Source of the DNA: Leptospira sp.
GTDB lineage: Bacteria > Spirochaetota > Leptospiria > Leptospirales > Leptospiraceae
NCBI GenBank assembly: GCA_002786225.1
Contig: PEQN01000014.1
Span: forward strand, 1-64,000
DNA length: 64,000 nt
Reading direction: 5' to 3'
Made by a program: the position numbers and the translations under genes. Below the pieces are notes generated by a model. The model was given only the letters and a program-made list of their open reading frames with translations, ran no database searches and was not told the origin of the DNA. This document shows positions 1 to 10,344 of the stretch, one piece after another; the first letter of the stretch is position 1; every line of letters begins with the position of its first letter.

Positions 1-444
1 GTCTTTACATCTGGATTGTTATGCAATACTGGGAAAATCGTGCTTTCTCAGTTCTTTCAAGGCATCCTTTTTAAAATCAAAAACGAAATCCAAGAAACAG
101 AAGAACCTTTTTATCTTATTGAAAGAAAATACCTGGGCTACACCCACATGGAGATTAGTGAAATTATTTTAAAGAATTGGAATTTTCCAGAAGAGCTAGT
201 GGATGTTGTTGCTCATTACAGTAATCCAGAAGATGCAAAGATAGATCCTGTACTTGTTTCATTAGTACATATTGCAAATACCTTAGCAGTAATTTCAGGA
301 ATTGGTATAGACATAGGTGGGATTAGTATTCCACTTTCCAAGTTCGCCTTAGATAAGACAGGTGTAAGCGAAAAGGACATAGAGTTGTATTTTACGAAGT
401 TGCCTGAATTAGAAGCCCATATTGCTGAACTCATCAACCAATGA
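1..444 (+). CDS. HDOD-domain protein, C-terminal part (5' end outside window)
   Basis: Frame is open to the window edge (VFTSGLLCNTGK...); HDOD-like GLL-x-GK and H-x-E-I motifs followed by VVAHYSNPEDA. Confidence 0.7.
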   Translation, partial: VFTSGLLCNTGKIVLSQFFQGILFKIKNEIQETEEPFYLIERKYLGYTHMEISEIILKNWNFPEELVDVVAHYSNPEDAKIDPVLVSLVHIANTLAVISGIGIDIGGISIPLSKFALDKTGVSEKDIELYFTKLPELEAHIAELINQ

Positions 445-980
445 AAAACATTGCTCTTATAGGTCCCAGGGGAGTTGGAAAATCAAAAATTTCTAAACGC
501 ATCTCAAAGATAACTGAGTTACCTGTACTTTCTACTGATTCTTTAGCAGTCTATGAAACAGGAGGAATTTCCATCTCTGATTTTGTGCTTAAACACAAGG
601 GAGATTGGCGACCTTTCCGAGATTTAGAATTTTCCATTCTTCAAAAACTTTCAACTGCTCAAGGTATCATCTTGGACTGTGGTGGAGGAATCCTTTTCGA
701 TGTAGATGAAAATGGAGAAGAGATTCTGAGTGAAAGGAAGGTCAGTATTTTAAGAGAAATTGCTATGATCATTTTTCTTGATAACGACATTGATCATTTA
801 GTAGAAAAAGTAAGTTCAGATAAAACTCGCCCGACTTTGAATACTAGGAAAAATTACAAAGACATTCTTAAATTCCGTATTCCCCACTACAAGGAAGTTG
901 CTAACTACCGACTGTACTTAGGTGAGATGAAAAAAGAAGAAGCAGCCAAAAGAATTATTGAACTAACTGACATTCACTGA
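441..980 (+). CDS. Shikimate kinase-like protein
   Basis: P-loop GPRGVGKSK, DCGGGI motif, TRP motif; size 179 aa typical of AroK-type kinases. Confidence 0.75.
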   Translation: MKNIALIGPRGVGKSKISKRISKITELPVLSTDSLAVYETGGISISDFVLKHKGDWRPFRDLEFSILQKLSTAQGIILDCGGGILFDVDENGEEILSERKVSILREIAMIIFLDNDIDHLVEKVSSDKTRPTLNTRKNYKDILKFRIPHYKEVANYRLYLGEMKKEEAAKRIIELTDIH

Positions 981-1465
981 TTTAGTACCACTCTCTCGAA
1001 ATCCACCAGATAGTCTTCTTCGAGAAACCCAAATTTACGAATAGATTCTGGAGTAAAAAGAGCGATGATACCATCCGATTTTGCAACTATGGTTCCCTGC
1101 TCGTTTTTTATTTCTGCATAGACACTCACTTCTTTATTTGATATCTTTTGAATAATATGACCTCGTGTTTCCAGTTTATCTCCAACGAACACAGGTTTCA
1201 AAAATTCAACAGACATCTTCTTAGTTAAGATATAAGATCTTTCTAAATAGATTGCTGCCCAAGCCATAGTTTCATCTAGAATGGTAGCTAGAACCCCTCC
1301 GTGAGCAAGATTGGACCAGCCTGCTAGGTGCTGAGGAATATGAGTAAACGATCTAACTTGTTTTCCATTTGATTCAAATTCCATTTTCAATCCAACTTCA
1401 TTTGCTCCGCCGCAGCCGAAGCACATTTTATAGGGAAGATTTTTAACAGGTTTCCAAATTTCCAT
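974..1465 (-). CDS. PaaI-family hotdog thioesterase
   Basis: CFGCGGANEVGLKMEF and HGGVLATILDETMAWAA motifs. Confidence 0.8.
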   Translation of the reverse strand: MEIWKPVKNLPYKMCFGCGGANEVGLKMEFESNGKQVRSFTHIPQHLAGWSNLAHGGVLATILDETMAWAAIYLERSYILTKKMSVEFLKPVFVGDKLETRGHIIQKISNKEVSVYAEIKNEQGTIVAKSDGIIALFTPESIRKFGFLEEDYLVDFERVVLNQ

Positions 1466-1974
1466 CAGTCAACTGCAACGAAAACTTCTTCTGCTTTTAG
1501 AATTAATCCTGATTTGATTTCAAGAAGACGAGCATTCACAAAAATCCCATCGCCATACTTATACATAATTCCTGTGATAATTCCATCTAGCTCAAGAGCC
1601 TCAGCGACTTTTGAGATAGTAGCAATATCCATATCCCCACTTAAGCTAAGACCTTTTGAGCTTAAGATTTTGCCATAAATGCCTCTATCTAATACTTTGA
1701 AATTCCCTTTCTTAACAAGCTCTGTAGTTAGTTTTTCAGAAATGAGTTCACCTAATCTAGGCTTAATGATGTTTTTATCTTTATCATAGAAAGTAAGGAC
1801 AATGATTTTTTTATCTTTTAATTGAAATCCGCCCTCACTCAATGAATTTGCAAGAATTTGAATTGGTGTTGGAGCAGGAGGTTTCGAAATCCGTCTTTCT
1901 TCATCATCGAAGAAGCAATTTGATACTAAGATGAAAATACAGGCAATCGTTAATCTATAAAATAAAAGTTTCAT
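1465..1974 (-). CDS. FlgO-like / curli-assembly-type lipoprotein
   Basis: Lipobox-like IFILVSNC; FlgO-like ISEKLTTELVKKGNFKVLDR...GIITGIMYKYGDGIFVNARLLEIKSG. Start taken at internal Met (MKLLFYRL) rather than the ORF-track start. Confidence 0.55.
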   Translation of the reverse strand: MKLLFYRLTIACIFILVSNCFFDDEERRISKPPAPTPIQILANSLSEGGFQLKDKKIIVLTFYDKDKNIIKPRLGELISEKLTTELVKKGNFKVLDRGIYGKILSSKGLSLSGDMDIATISKVAEALELDGIITGIMYKYGDGIFVNARLLEIKSGLILKAEEVFVAVD

Positions 1975-1975
1975 G

Positions 1976-3358
1976 CTAGAAATTGACTTCCATGCCCAAG
2001 GTGGTTGCATATTCATAAAATGATTTTGAGTTAGTAGCTGGATTGAGAGGGGCTACACTTGAATTTAGATAACCAACTCCCATCATACCAGGTGGCTGGT
2101 TCTGGAAATTCAAGAAGAAATTGGATTTAGACCCATCATTGGTCTTACCTCGTATGGAGGCGGTAAATGAGGGAGGTGTCTTAGCATCTGATGTATTGTT
2201 TCGAATAAGTCCATTTTGGTTCGCAATATTGTATTGATTGCCACCTAAGTAAAGTGAGTATTTCTGTGCTGGATCAAGGAATACAATAAAACCTAATGAT
2301 GCCGCATCTTGCTTTGGTTCCCATTGACTCATAACAGATCTTAGATCTGTTGAATTTAATTTATAATCATACTTAACATTTAAAATTACATTTTTCTTTC
2401 CAAAGAATACGGACATTCTTCCGCTATCTAGAGTTGTACCATTAGATGAGTTAGAAATAGAATTCGCATTACTTGCATTATTAAAAACTGCCGTCTGTAC
2501 CATCACAGACTTCGAAGGTCTGAAATTAGTTTGCCATTCAAATGTTCTTTGGCTAATTCTATCCTTTTCAGAAATTCCAACATCTACAAAATTATTCCCA
2601 TTAGAAGATCTAAATGAATTCAATTGATTTTGGTTGCGATTGATTTGAAAGCTGGTATCTCCAGCCACTAGTCGAGTCGATATAGAATTGCCAGCAGAAA
2701 GATTGATCCCTGCAAGTGCATAATTTTTGGCCTCTGCATCTCTTTGTCTATCATCGAAAACATCTCTAGAGGATGTAGTAACAACAGCAGACAAAGATCG
2801 ATTGATAGCAAATCCAAGCTCCATGTTTCTAATCTGATTGCTATTATTAGATCGAATATCATTAAATCGAAAGTCCGTGTTGTATATTGGTCTATTGAAT
2901 GAAAAATTATCAGTAGAAGAGTCCATACTAAGATTCAATTTAACATCACCATTATTGTACTGAAACATCTTAGTACGAGGGTCATTGCTACCAACAAAAT
3001 ATCGATTTGATTTGAAGTTAGAAATGTTTAAAATTTGATTTGAACTTCTACCAGAATATGACCAATTCATTTCAGACTGATTCAATAGCCTGGTGTATGA
3101 TTCAAGATCCTTAGGTGTTATGCGAAGCTGAAAAACCTGTGAAGATTCTTTAGCTTGCTTAAATTGATTAGTTTCCCGAGATTCCCTCTTCTTAATTTCA
3201 TTATAAAAACCAGGATCCGGATCTTCTTGAAAATTCCCTTTCATTACGGAATCATCTTGAACTGGTGCTATAGCAATCACCGCAAGCAATCCTACCCCCG
3301 ATAAGAGAGAAACTAAGATGGAAGATTGGAGATTGAAAATACCTGCGAATTTCATCAA
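1976..3358 (-). CDS. Hypothetical surface/outer-membrane protein
   Basis: N-terminal hydrophobic segment; Asn/Ser-rich beta-type sequence ending in aromatic F (GMEVNF) as in many barrel proteins. Confidence 0.45.
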   Translation of the reverse strand: MMKFAGIFNLQSSILVSLLSGVGLLAVIAIAPVQDDSVMKGNFQEDPDPGFYNEIKKRESRETNQFKQAKESSQVFQLRITPKDLESYTRLLNQSEMNWSYSGRSSNQILNISNFKSNRYFVGSNDPRTKMFQYNNGDVKLNLSMDSSTDNFSFNRPIYNTDFRFNDIRSNNSNQIRNMELGFAINRSLSAVVTTSSRDVFDDRQRDAEAKNYALAGINLSAGNSISTRLVAGDTSFQINRNQNQLNSFRSSNGNNFVDVGISEKDRISQRTFEWQTNFRPSKSVMVQTAVFNNASNANSISNSSNGTTLDSGRMSVFFGKKNVILNVKYDYKLNSTDLRSVMSQWEPKQDAASLGFIVFLDPAQKYSLYLGGNQYNIANQNGLIRNNTSDAKTPPSFTASIRGKTNDGSKSNFFLNFQNQPPGMMGVGYLNSSVAPLNPATNSKSFYEYATTLGMEVNF

Positions 3359-3421
3359 TGCAAGAAAATTATCGGCTAATACTGAGCCTGTAGAGCTAAT
3401 TTATTAATATAAGACGAGAAA

Positions 3422-4480
3422 TCAAACAATAATCATAGCATCACCGTAGGAATAAAATCGAAATTCATTTTCAATAGCTTTTTGGTATGCTTCTAAAATT
3501 AGCTCCTTATTCGCAAATGCAGAGACAAGTAATAGTAAACTACTCTTTGGCAAATGAAAGTTTGTTATAAGTCCATCAATTGTGTCGATTGTGTCATTTG
3601 GTGTGATAAAAATATCAGTTTCACCTTTCCAGCCTGATTGAGAATGGGGATCAACGAATCTCTTCATACTTTCCAAGGCTCTTAAGGTCGTAGTTCCTAA
3701 ACAGATTCTTCTTGAACCCTCAGTGCTAGCCTTTTTCCAAGAATCTATGGTTGATTGGGGAATGGATACTTTCTCGCTATGCAATTTTTTCTTAATAACA
3801 TCATCCTGAGAAATCGGTTGAAAGGTTCCGTAACCTATGTCCAAGGTAATGGGCGAAAATTGAATACCCATGCTTTCAAGATTTTGTTTTAATTCTTCGG
3901 AGATATGAAGTGAGGCTGTAGGAGCTGCAACTGAACCAGATGTCTTTGCAAAAATAGATTGGTATCTTGACTCATCTAAATTATTAGCTTCTCGTTTCAT
4001 ATAGGGAGGTATAGGTAGATTCCCTTCTCTTTCAAAAAATTCTTCGCCTATAACTACATTAGGTGAAAGAATACAATCTTTTTCTCTTTTTTCTATCACC
4101 TGAAAAACGACGGATTGTGAGGGAGATGTAAGGAAATCACCTACTTTTAATTTTTTAGCATTTTTCAGTAAACAGACCCAAGTCTTGTTGTCAGGACTTT
4201 CTATAAAAAGTGCTTCATGTTTACGGAATTGGGATTCATCTTTTTTTCTATGGATAGTAAAATTTAAAAATACCCTTCTTTTGGATACTCGTGTTTCGTT
4301 ATAAAAAATTCTATCACTAGGATAAAGATGTGCTATAATATTCTTGAAAAAAGGTTCAATCGTAATTCTACCAGATTTGCGATCTACAACCATGAGCTTA
4401 GATTCATCTCTTTTCTCAGTGGGGTAGCGAGCAATTCTTGATTCATCTAGATGAAAGTCAAAATCCTGTAAATTGATCAC
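3422..4480 (-). CDS. queA: S-adenosylmethionine:tRNA ribosyltransferase-isomerase
   Basis: Characteristic DFHLDESRIARYPTEKRDESKL, SVAAPTASLHI, DIGYGTFQP, TNFHLPKSSLLLLVSAF motifs. Confidence 0.93.
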   Translation of the reverse strand: MINLQDFDFHLDESRIARYPTEKRDESKLMVVDRKSGRITIEPFFKNIIAHLYPSDRIFYNETRVSKRRVFLNFTIHRKKDESQFRKHEALFIESPDNKTWVCLLKNAKKLKVGDFLTSPSQSVVFQVIEKREKDCILSPNVVIGEEFFEREGNLPIPPYMKREANNLDESRYQSIFAKTSGSVAAPTASLHISEELKQNLESMGIQFSPITLDIGYGTFQPISQDDVIKKKLHSEKVSIPQSTIDSWKKASTEGSRRICLGTTTLRALESMKRFVDPHSQSGWKGETDIFITPNDTIDTIDGLITNFHLPKSSLLLLVSAFANKELILEAYQKAIENEFRFYSYGDAMIIV

Positions 4481-4524
4481 AAGGAAAGCTTGAAAGAGTG
4501 GGGGTATATTGTCGAGTGGTTCCT

Positions 4525-5793
4525 ATGTACCTATCTAAAATCTGTATCGGATTTTTGTTCCTGTTTCTTGCTTGGAATGGTATCAGCCGGTATACAAATT
4601 CTACAGACTTCCAAGACTACTATTCAGCATCCCAAATGTTTATGGCTGGGGAAGATATTTATGCTTACGAAGACATAGCCAAAGCCCAAGGAAAGATTAA
4701 ATCCTTAGAAGACATCTTTAAACCAGAGATGGCTCCTCTACTTGATAAATTAATGAATCAGACTGGGAGTTATATTTACCCTCCAACATTCGCTTTTTTA
4801 TTGATCCCTATTTCCATTTTTGCTTATCCCACCGCATCTTTGGTTTTCTCCATACTTAACTTTATCTCATTAGTTTTTGCATTTTATTTAATGATCCAAT
4901 ACTTTAAGCCATTCACCAATCAAAACACACTGATTGTAGCTTGCTTACTTGCTTTGGTTTTGAACTTTCGCTTTCTTGAAAATCATGTCAATAACAACCA
5001 AGTAGGATTCTTTTTAATGCTTTTGGTTATGCTCAGCCTTTCCACGAAGAGAAATTACTTGAGTGGCTTCTTCCTTTCCCTTGCTATTATTATAAAATTA
5101 ACGCCTGCTATATTCTTGGTCTATTTTTTTTGGAAGAGAAGATATTCTGCACTTTTATATACTTTCTTATTCCTTGGATTTTGGTTTCTCCTTCCAGGTG
5201 TTTTCTATTGGGATTACAATTTAAAAAATTGGTTAAATTGGAATGAAATGATTCTTCAATCAGTTATGAAAACTCCTGTATTTCGTGCTTGGAAGAATAA
5301 CCAGAGTATGATAGCAACACTTGCAAAATATTTCATTGAATTTGCAGATCCAATCAACCAAGCCAATTATAAAATGCCTTGGATTAAAATGAATCCCGAA
5401 AGCGTTATTCGTATTTTTAATGGGATATTTGTAGTTTTTGGATTATTACTTTTGCACCTTCTTTATAAGGCAAGAATTCTTGGAAAATATGCAAGTGATG
5501 CAAGAGTGATATCAGCTCTCTTTGTATTGAGTGTTATCTTCAGTGGAATTTCTTGGGTACATACCTTTTGCTTTTTTCTCTTTCCAGTAATTTACCTTTG
5601 TATAGAGTATTTCGAAGGTGGCATGTCTAAATGGAATAAAATTATTTTCTGGATTGCTAGCTTACTATTAGTTCTTCCTAACCGAAATTTTGTAGGTGAA
5701 GGATTTGAATCCATGTTAATGATGTTTTCTGTTCTGCTTTATGCTGGGATTTTGTATTTTTTACTACTAGTTTTCTACCAAGAAGAAAATTAA
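4525..5793 (+). CDS. Glycosyltransferase family 87 (DUF2029)-like membrane protein
   Basis: Polytopic; YPPTFAFLLIPISIF, NNNQVGFFLMLL, KLTPAIFLVYFFWKRRY typical of GT87. Confidence 0.75.
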   Translation: MYLSKICIGFLFLFLAWNGISRYTNSTDFQDYYSASQMFMAGEDIYAYEDIAKAQGKIKSLEDIFKPEMAPLLDKLMNQTGSYIYPPTFAFLLIPISIFAYPTASLVFSILNFISLVFAFYLMIQYFKPFTNQNTLIVACLLALVLNFRFLENHVNNNQVGFFLMLLVMLSLSTKRNYLSGFFLSLAIIIKLTPAIFLVYFFWKRRYSALLYTFLFLGFWFLLPGVFYWDYNLKNWLNWNEMILQSVMKTPVFRAWKNNQSMIATLAKYFIEFADPINQANYKMPWIKMNPESVIRIFNGIFVVFGLLLLHLLYKARILGKYASDARVISALFVLSVIFSGISWVHTFCFFLFPVIYLCIEYFEGGMSKWNKIIFWIASLLLVLPNRNFVGEGFESMLMMFSVLLYAGILYFLLLVFYQEEN

Positions 5794-5796
5794 ATT

Positions 5797-6927
5797 ATGA
5801 ATAAGAGATTACATTTGAATCGTAAGATCAAGGTTGGCTTAGATGCAAGACCACTTGCGTACGGAATGACCGGAAATAGTAGATATTTGATCAAGGTTTT
5901 GGAGCATCTTAGCTCTTGGGATGATAGATTTGAAATTCAACTTTATAGCCACAAAGAATTGCATCCCATGTTCACTTATATTTTAAATTCCAGCGGGATT
6001 CGATCTATAGAGCTAAATTCAAAAATCCCTGGTCCAATTTGGTTGCACACTCGCTTCCCTTATCTTGCAAAAAAATACAAAGCAAATTTACTCTGGGGAA
6101 GCTTGCAACTTCTTCCGAAGTTTGGTAAATTCTGCCCTCAGATTGTTAATTTCCATGATTTAAATGTGATTTCAGCACCATTAACAATGGCTAAGTGGAA
6201 TTATTATCAGCATAAATTATTCGTACATTCTACACTTATAAATGCTGATAGAGTTCTTTGTTTGTCTAAGAACACCATGAACGAAATCCTAGCTTTCAAA
6301 CCAATTACACAAGATAAACTAGTAGTCGTTTATCCTGGAGTTGATAGTATTGCAAGCAAAGGAGAATTGCCTAAAGAAGGCAAGGCTTGGGGCAAGTTTC
6401 TATTTACCTTAGGAACTCTAGAACCACGTAAAAACTTAAAATCTGTTTTAAATGCCTATCTTAAACTAAAAGAGTCAAACCCTAAATATCCATATTCCTT
6501 TATTATTGCTGGTCGAGCTGGATGGGGAGAAGAAGCCCAAGATCTATACACTAAACTAAAGTTAGGCGAATGGGAATCCAAATCTGTCTACTTTATAGAA
6601 AATCCTTCGGAAACAGTCCTAGCAACACTTTACAAAGCTTGTTCTGGGTTCATTTTTCCTTCGACTCATGAAGGATTTGGTCTACCTCTCCTGGAAGCAA
6701 TGAGAGAGAGAAAAGTCTGCATAGCATCCGATATACCAGTTTTTTCGGAAATACTAAATCGCAAGGAAGACATTTTGGTTCCTGCCTTAGATTCAGATGC
6801 ATGGCTAAATGCGCTAATTGCATTTCAAAAGAAAAAAAATCTTTCTAGAACTTGGCATTCAAAGGAATGGACTTGGAAAGGTACCGCAGAAAAAATAGCA
6901 AGAGAGATTGAGCAATGCGCCAAGTAA
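5797..6927 (+). CDS. Glycosyltransferase family 4
   Basis: FTLGTLEPRKNLKSVLNAY and FPSTHEGFGLPLLEAM motifs. Confidence 0.88.
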   Translation: MNKRLHLNRKIKVGLDARPLAYGMTGNSRYLIKVLEHLSSWDDRFEIQLYSHKELHPMFTYILNSSGIRSIELNSKIPGPIWLHTRFPYLAKKYKANLLWGSLQLLPKFGKFCPQIVNFHDLNVISAPLTMAKWNYYQHKLFVHSTLINADRVLCLSKNTMNEILAFKPITQDKLVVVYPGVDSIASKGELPKEGKAWGKFLFTLGTLEPRKNLKSVLNAYLKLKESNPKYPYSFIIAGRAGWGEEAQDLYTKLKLGEWESKSVYFIENPSETVLATLYKACSGFIFPSTHEGFGLPLLEAMRERKVCIASDIPVFSEILNRKEDILVPALDSDAWLNALIAFQKKKNLSRTWHSKEWTWKGTAEKIAREIEQCAK

Positions 6928-7505
6928 TTGACAAATACAAAATGTTTTTAGAGAAGAAGAGAAAAAAGTTCTATCAAAGAAACACAGGAACCCAGTTTGC
7001 AAAAGAATTGAAATTTAATAAGTTTCCTGGCATTTTGATAGCATTTCTTATTTTCGGAATTTTAATCTATTGTGTACGATATGTATTCTATATTTCGGAA
7101 TTTCTTGAATGGTTTGTTCATCTTCTTGAGATCCCAAAAGTACTAAAGCTCCCTTTCCTAGATAACAAGGATTTCTATCGATTTCCTGCTCTGGCGATTT
7201 ATGCTTACTTAAGTTTGGCTGTTCTTTATGATCTATCTAATTTTTTACAATCCAATTTGGGTTTAAGATGGATACTAACGGACGATAGTTTATATATTGC
7301 CCGTAAACAAGGGTTGCATTGGAAAATAATTAAACTCCCGAAATCTAAGGTTGCAAAGAATTGGCAATGGAATAGAGGATTCTTTCTCGACGTACTTTCT
7401 TTAAATAGAATTACTTTTAGTTACAAAGAGAAAGAATACACTTCTGGCTTTTTCTCCCCCAAAAAGAATGCAGAAATTATCAAAAAGCAATTCCAAGAAA
7501 AATAA
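6915..7505 (+). CDS. Hypothetical membrane protein in polysaccharide locus
   Basis: Two hydrophobic segments then soluble C-terminus; overlaps preceding GT gene start-to-stop. Confidence 0.5.
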   Translation: MRQVIDKYKMFLEKKRKKFYQRNTGTQFAKELKFNKFPGILIAFLIFGILIYCVRYVFYISEFLEWFVHLLEIPKVLKLPFLDNKDFYRFPALAIYAYLSLAVLYDLSNFLQSNLGLRWILTDDSLYIARKQGLHWKIIKLPKSKVAKNWQWNRGFFLDVLSLNRITFSYKEKEYTSGFFSPKKNAEIIKKQFQEK

Positions 7506-8829
7506 TAAGCTTAGATCAATCAATGCGCTAATTATAGTTAGCCTACTTATATTGGTATTTTTCCTTTTTTTATTTAATGTAAGATTTTTGTCCAGATTTT
7601 TCGATTGGGATTCCTCAGTGTATGCCTTGAACATACAAAGAAATCGCTTGTATTCTGTTTTTTTTAACCCACACCATTTAGGATTTGAGTCTTCAGGTTT
7701 CCTTTTTTGGAAAATATGGCAATCTCTCTTTCATAATTTTGATCTCATGTTTGCTCTTCGAATTCGCATACTTCTCTTTTCTTGTGCATTTATTTATAGC
7801 TTCATCTATATAGTCTATAGATTTTATGGATCGCTTTTGCAATCAATAGCTTTAGGTGCTTGTGTATTTTTCTCCCAAGGGTTTTGGTTTTATAGCAATC
7901 ACAACGATACACCTATGATACATTCTTGTTTGGTTTGCCTTTTGTTTTTTAGTTTTGTATATATAGCAAATACCTATGTAAATAAGAAGAGATTATTTAG
8001 TATAGGATTATTGCAATTGATGACTCTGTATTTTCATCAATCCAATGCAATTCTGTTTCCAATGGCTATCATTTCCATCTTGATAACTGAGAAATGGGAT
8101 GAGAAAGAATTTCCTTTAGCTAAAAGACTTTATGCTGCATTCATATACTGCCTGCTAGTTGGTATCTTCATTGTCGCAAGCTACCTATTTGTAGGATTTA
8201 TTATTCTTGAACGTGACCTTCATTCCTTTGGAGAGAAGCATTTTTCGTATTGGATGTTTTTATATGCTGCCCAAGAAAGATGGGGGATGAGTGGGACTGA
8301 AAAAAATTACTTTTACTACTTCTATAGAGGAATAGGTGATTCTTTCTTGAATTTCCAAGGAGTCAATTCTAAATTCCGAGTTGACCTCTTCAGTCCTCTA
8401 AGTGTGAAAAATGCAGCCTATAATGGGAATCTTTTTTTCTGGCTTTTAATTCTAGCTATGGGAATTTTGAATCTGAGAACAATGATACGCAAATTTCCCA
8501 AAGAGATGATCATCCTTTCCTTTTGGCTCATTCCATCCATACTATTTTATAGCTGGTGGGAGGGGTATTTCTTTGAATTTTGGGTGGGAGTTACTATAGG
8601 ACTTTGGCTTTTAAGTTTCTATGTTCTAAGATCTCTTGAAATTCCAATATTTTCAAATACTTTTCGAGCAAGTGCGACCGTTTTATACTCGGTTATAGCC
8701 TTGTTTTTATTCAGTTTTAATTTTACGTACTCTACCCTACCTCGTTCTAAGGGCGTCCAATACGGCTATCTTGAAGGATTTAAAGATAAGGTAGAAAGAA
8801 TTGCTAAAGAAAAAATTTATAACAACTAA
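7468..8829 (+). CDS. Polytopic membrane protein, possible GT-C-type glycosyltransferase
   Basis: Multiple TM helices with early acidic pair (DWDSSVY) and synteny with GT genes. Confidence 0.5.
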   Translation: MQKLSKSNSKKNNKLRSINALIIVSLLILVFFLFLFNVRFLSRFFDWDSSVYALNIQRNRLYSVFFNPHHLGFESSGFLFWKIWQSLFHNFDLMFALRIRILLFSCAFIYSFIYIVYRFYGSLLQSIALGACVFFSQGFWFYSNHNDTPMIHSCLVCLLFFSFVYIANTYVNKKRLFSIGLLQLMTLYFHQSNAILFPMAIISILITEKWDEKEFPLAKRLYAAFIYCLLVGIFIVASYLFVGFIILERDLHSFGEKHFSYWMFLYAAQERWGMSGTEKNYFYYFYRGIGDSFLNFQGVNSKFRVDLFSPLSVKNAAYNGNLFFWLLILAMGILNLRTMIRKFPKEMIILSFWLIPSILFYSWWEGYFFEFWVGVTIGLWLLSFYVLRSLEIPIFSNTFRASATVLYSVIALFLFSFNFTYSTLPRSKGVQYGYLEGFKDKVERIAKEKIYNN

Positions 8830-8831
8830 AT

Positions 8832-10334
8832 ATGCTATTTAACTCAACTGAATTCTTAATCTTTTTTGTTGTAACTTTAATTTTAGGAAACTTACTAAAA
8901 AGCAAAATCCAAAAGTTGATGCTCTTAGTAGCTAGTTATATTTTCTATATGGGTTGGCATCCTGCAACTATATCATGCGATGCTTATCGATCCATCTCAT
9001 GGATAGAATTCTGGATAGATAAATCTTTTTGTGAATACAAAATCAATCTATATATCTTGATTCTTCTAATAAGCACATTAATCGACTACTTTGCTGCTAG
9101 GTGGATGAACTTAGATAAAATTAGTCAAAACAAAAGAAAAATTCTTCTAACTGCTTCTTTAATCACCAATCTAGGTATACTAGCTTATTTTAAATACACT
9201 AACTTCCTAATAGGATTAGTTAATGATCTGTTCATTAATCCTGATTCTAGTTTTCCTAATGTTGATATCATTCTTCCTGTGGGAATTTCTTTTTATACTT
9301 TTCAGTCTATGAGCTATTCTATCGATGTCTTTAATCGTAAAATAGAAGCCAGGAAATCGTTATTGGATTTCGCAGTATATGTTGCCTTCTTTCCACAGTT
9401 AGTTGCTGGACCTATAGTTCGTGCTGAAACTTTTTTCAGAGATTTAGATAAAAGACTTCCTGTACTGACAGAAAATATACAGATTGCTCTCTGTTTAATT
9501 ATTATTGGCTTTACTCGTAAGATTGTATTTGCTGACAATCTAGGGATAGTAGTTGATAAAACATTCGCCAATTATGCGACTATGAACCCATTAGAAATTT
9601 GGGTGGGAGTGCTAGCTTTTGGATGGCAAATCTACTTCGATTTTGCAGGTTATACAGACATAGCAATAGGTGTTGCAAGACTTTTTGGATTCCAATTCGA
9701 TGCAAACTTTAACTTTCCAATGACGGTTAAAAATATAAGTGAGCATTGGAGCAAATGGCATATTTCCTTTTCTACTTGGATACGTGATTATATTTATATT
9801 CCTTTGGGTGGTTCAAGGATAAGTGAATGGATTACTTATAGAAATTTATATATAACCTGGCTTTTTGCAGGTTTGTGGCATGGAGCTGCATACCATTATG
9901 TTGCTTGGGGATTATGGCAAGGTATTATGCTGACAATTCACAGAGAATATTCCAAACTAGGATTCCCAGCTAAATTTAACCAAAAGTTTGGCAAGCCCTA
10001 TGAAATACTATCTCGAATCATAACTATGTTCTTTCTTTGTTTTGGCTTTGCTATGTTTCGCGCAGAGACTCTCACTAAGGCTAAGGAAATTATTCTATCG
10101 ATGTTATTTCTTGGCTCCTCCAAAACAAGTATCGAATCATTCTCTAATTATAATTATGCGATTGTTTTAATTTTATGTTTTGCAGCAAGTTCTTATTTTT
10201 CTAAAAGAAAAACAGATTGGGTAGTTTCTCATCCCAATAAATGGATCTATCCGATTTTTATTTTAGTTAATATTTTCCTCATTCTAATCTTTGGAGTAAC
10301 TGAAAGTCAAAATTTTCTATATTTTGCTTTTTAA
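8832..10334 (+). CDS. MBOAT-family O-acyltransferase (AlgI-like)
   Basis: PVGISFYTFQSMSYSIDVF, FFPQLVAGPIVRAETF, FADNLGIVVDKTF, NISEHWSKWHISFSTWIRDYIYIPLGGSR, LWHGAAYHYVAWGLWQG. Confidence 0.93.
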   Translation: MLFNSTEFLIFFVVTLILGNLLKSKIQKLMLLVASYIFYMGWHPATISCDAYRSISWIEFWIDKSFCEYKINLYILILLISTLIDYFAARWMNLDKISQNKRKILLTASLITNLGILAYFKYTNFLIGLVNDLFINPDSSFPNVDIILPVGISFYTFQSMSYSIDVFNRKIEARKSLLDFAVYVAFFPQLVAGPIVRAETFFRDLDKRLPVLTENIQIALCLIIIGFTRKIVFADNLGIVVDKTFANYATMNPLEIWVGVLAFGWQIYFDFAGYTDIAIGVARLFGFQFDANFNFPMTVKNISEHWSKWHISFSTWIRDYIYIPLGGSRISEWITYRNLYITWLFAGLWHGAAYHYVAWGLWQGIMLTIHREYSKLGFPAKFNQKFGKPYEILSRIITMFFLCFGFAMFRAETLTKAKEIILSMLFLGSSKTSIESFSNYNYAIVLILCFAASSYFSKRKTDWVVSHPNKWIYPIFILVNIFLILIFGVTESQNFLYFAF

Positions 10335-10344
10335 AAAGAAACCA

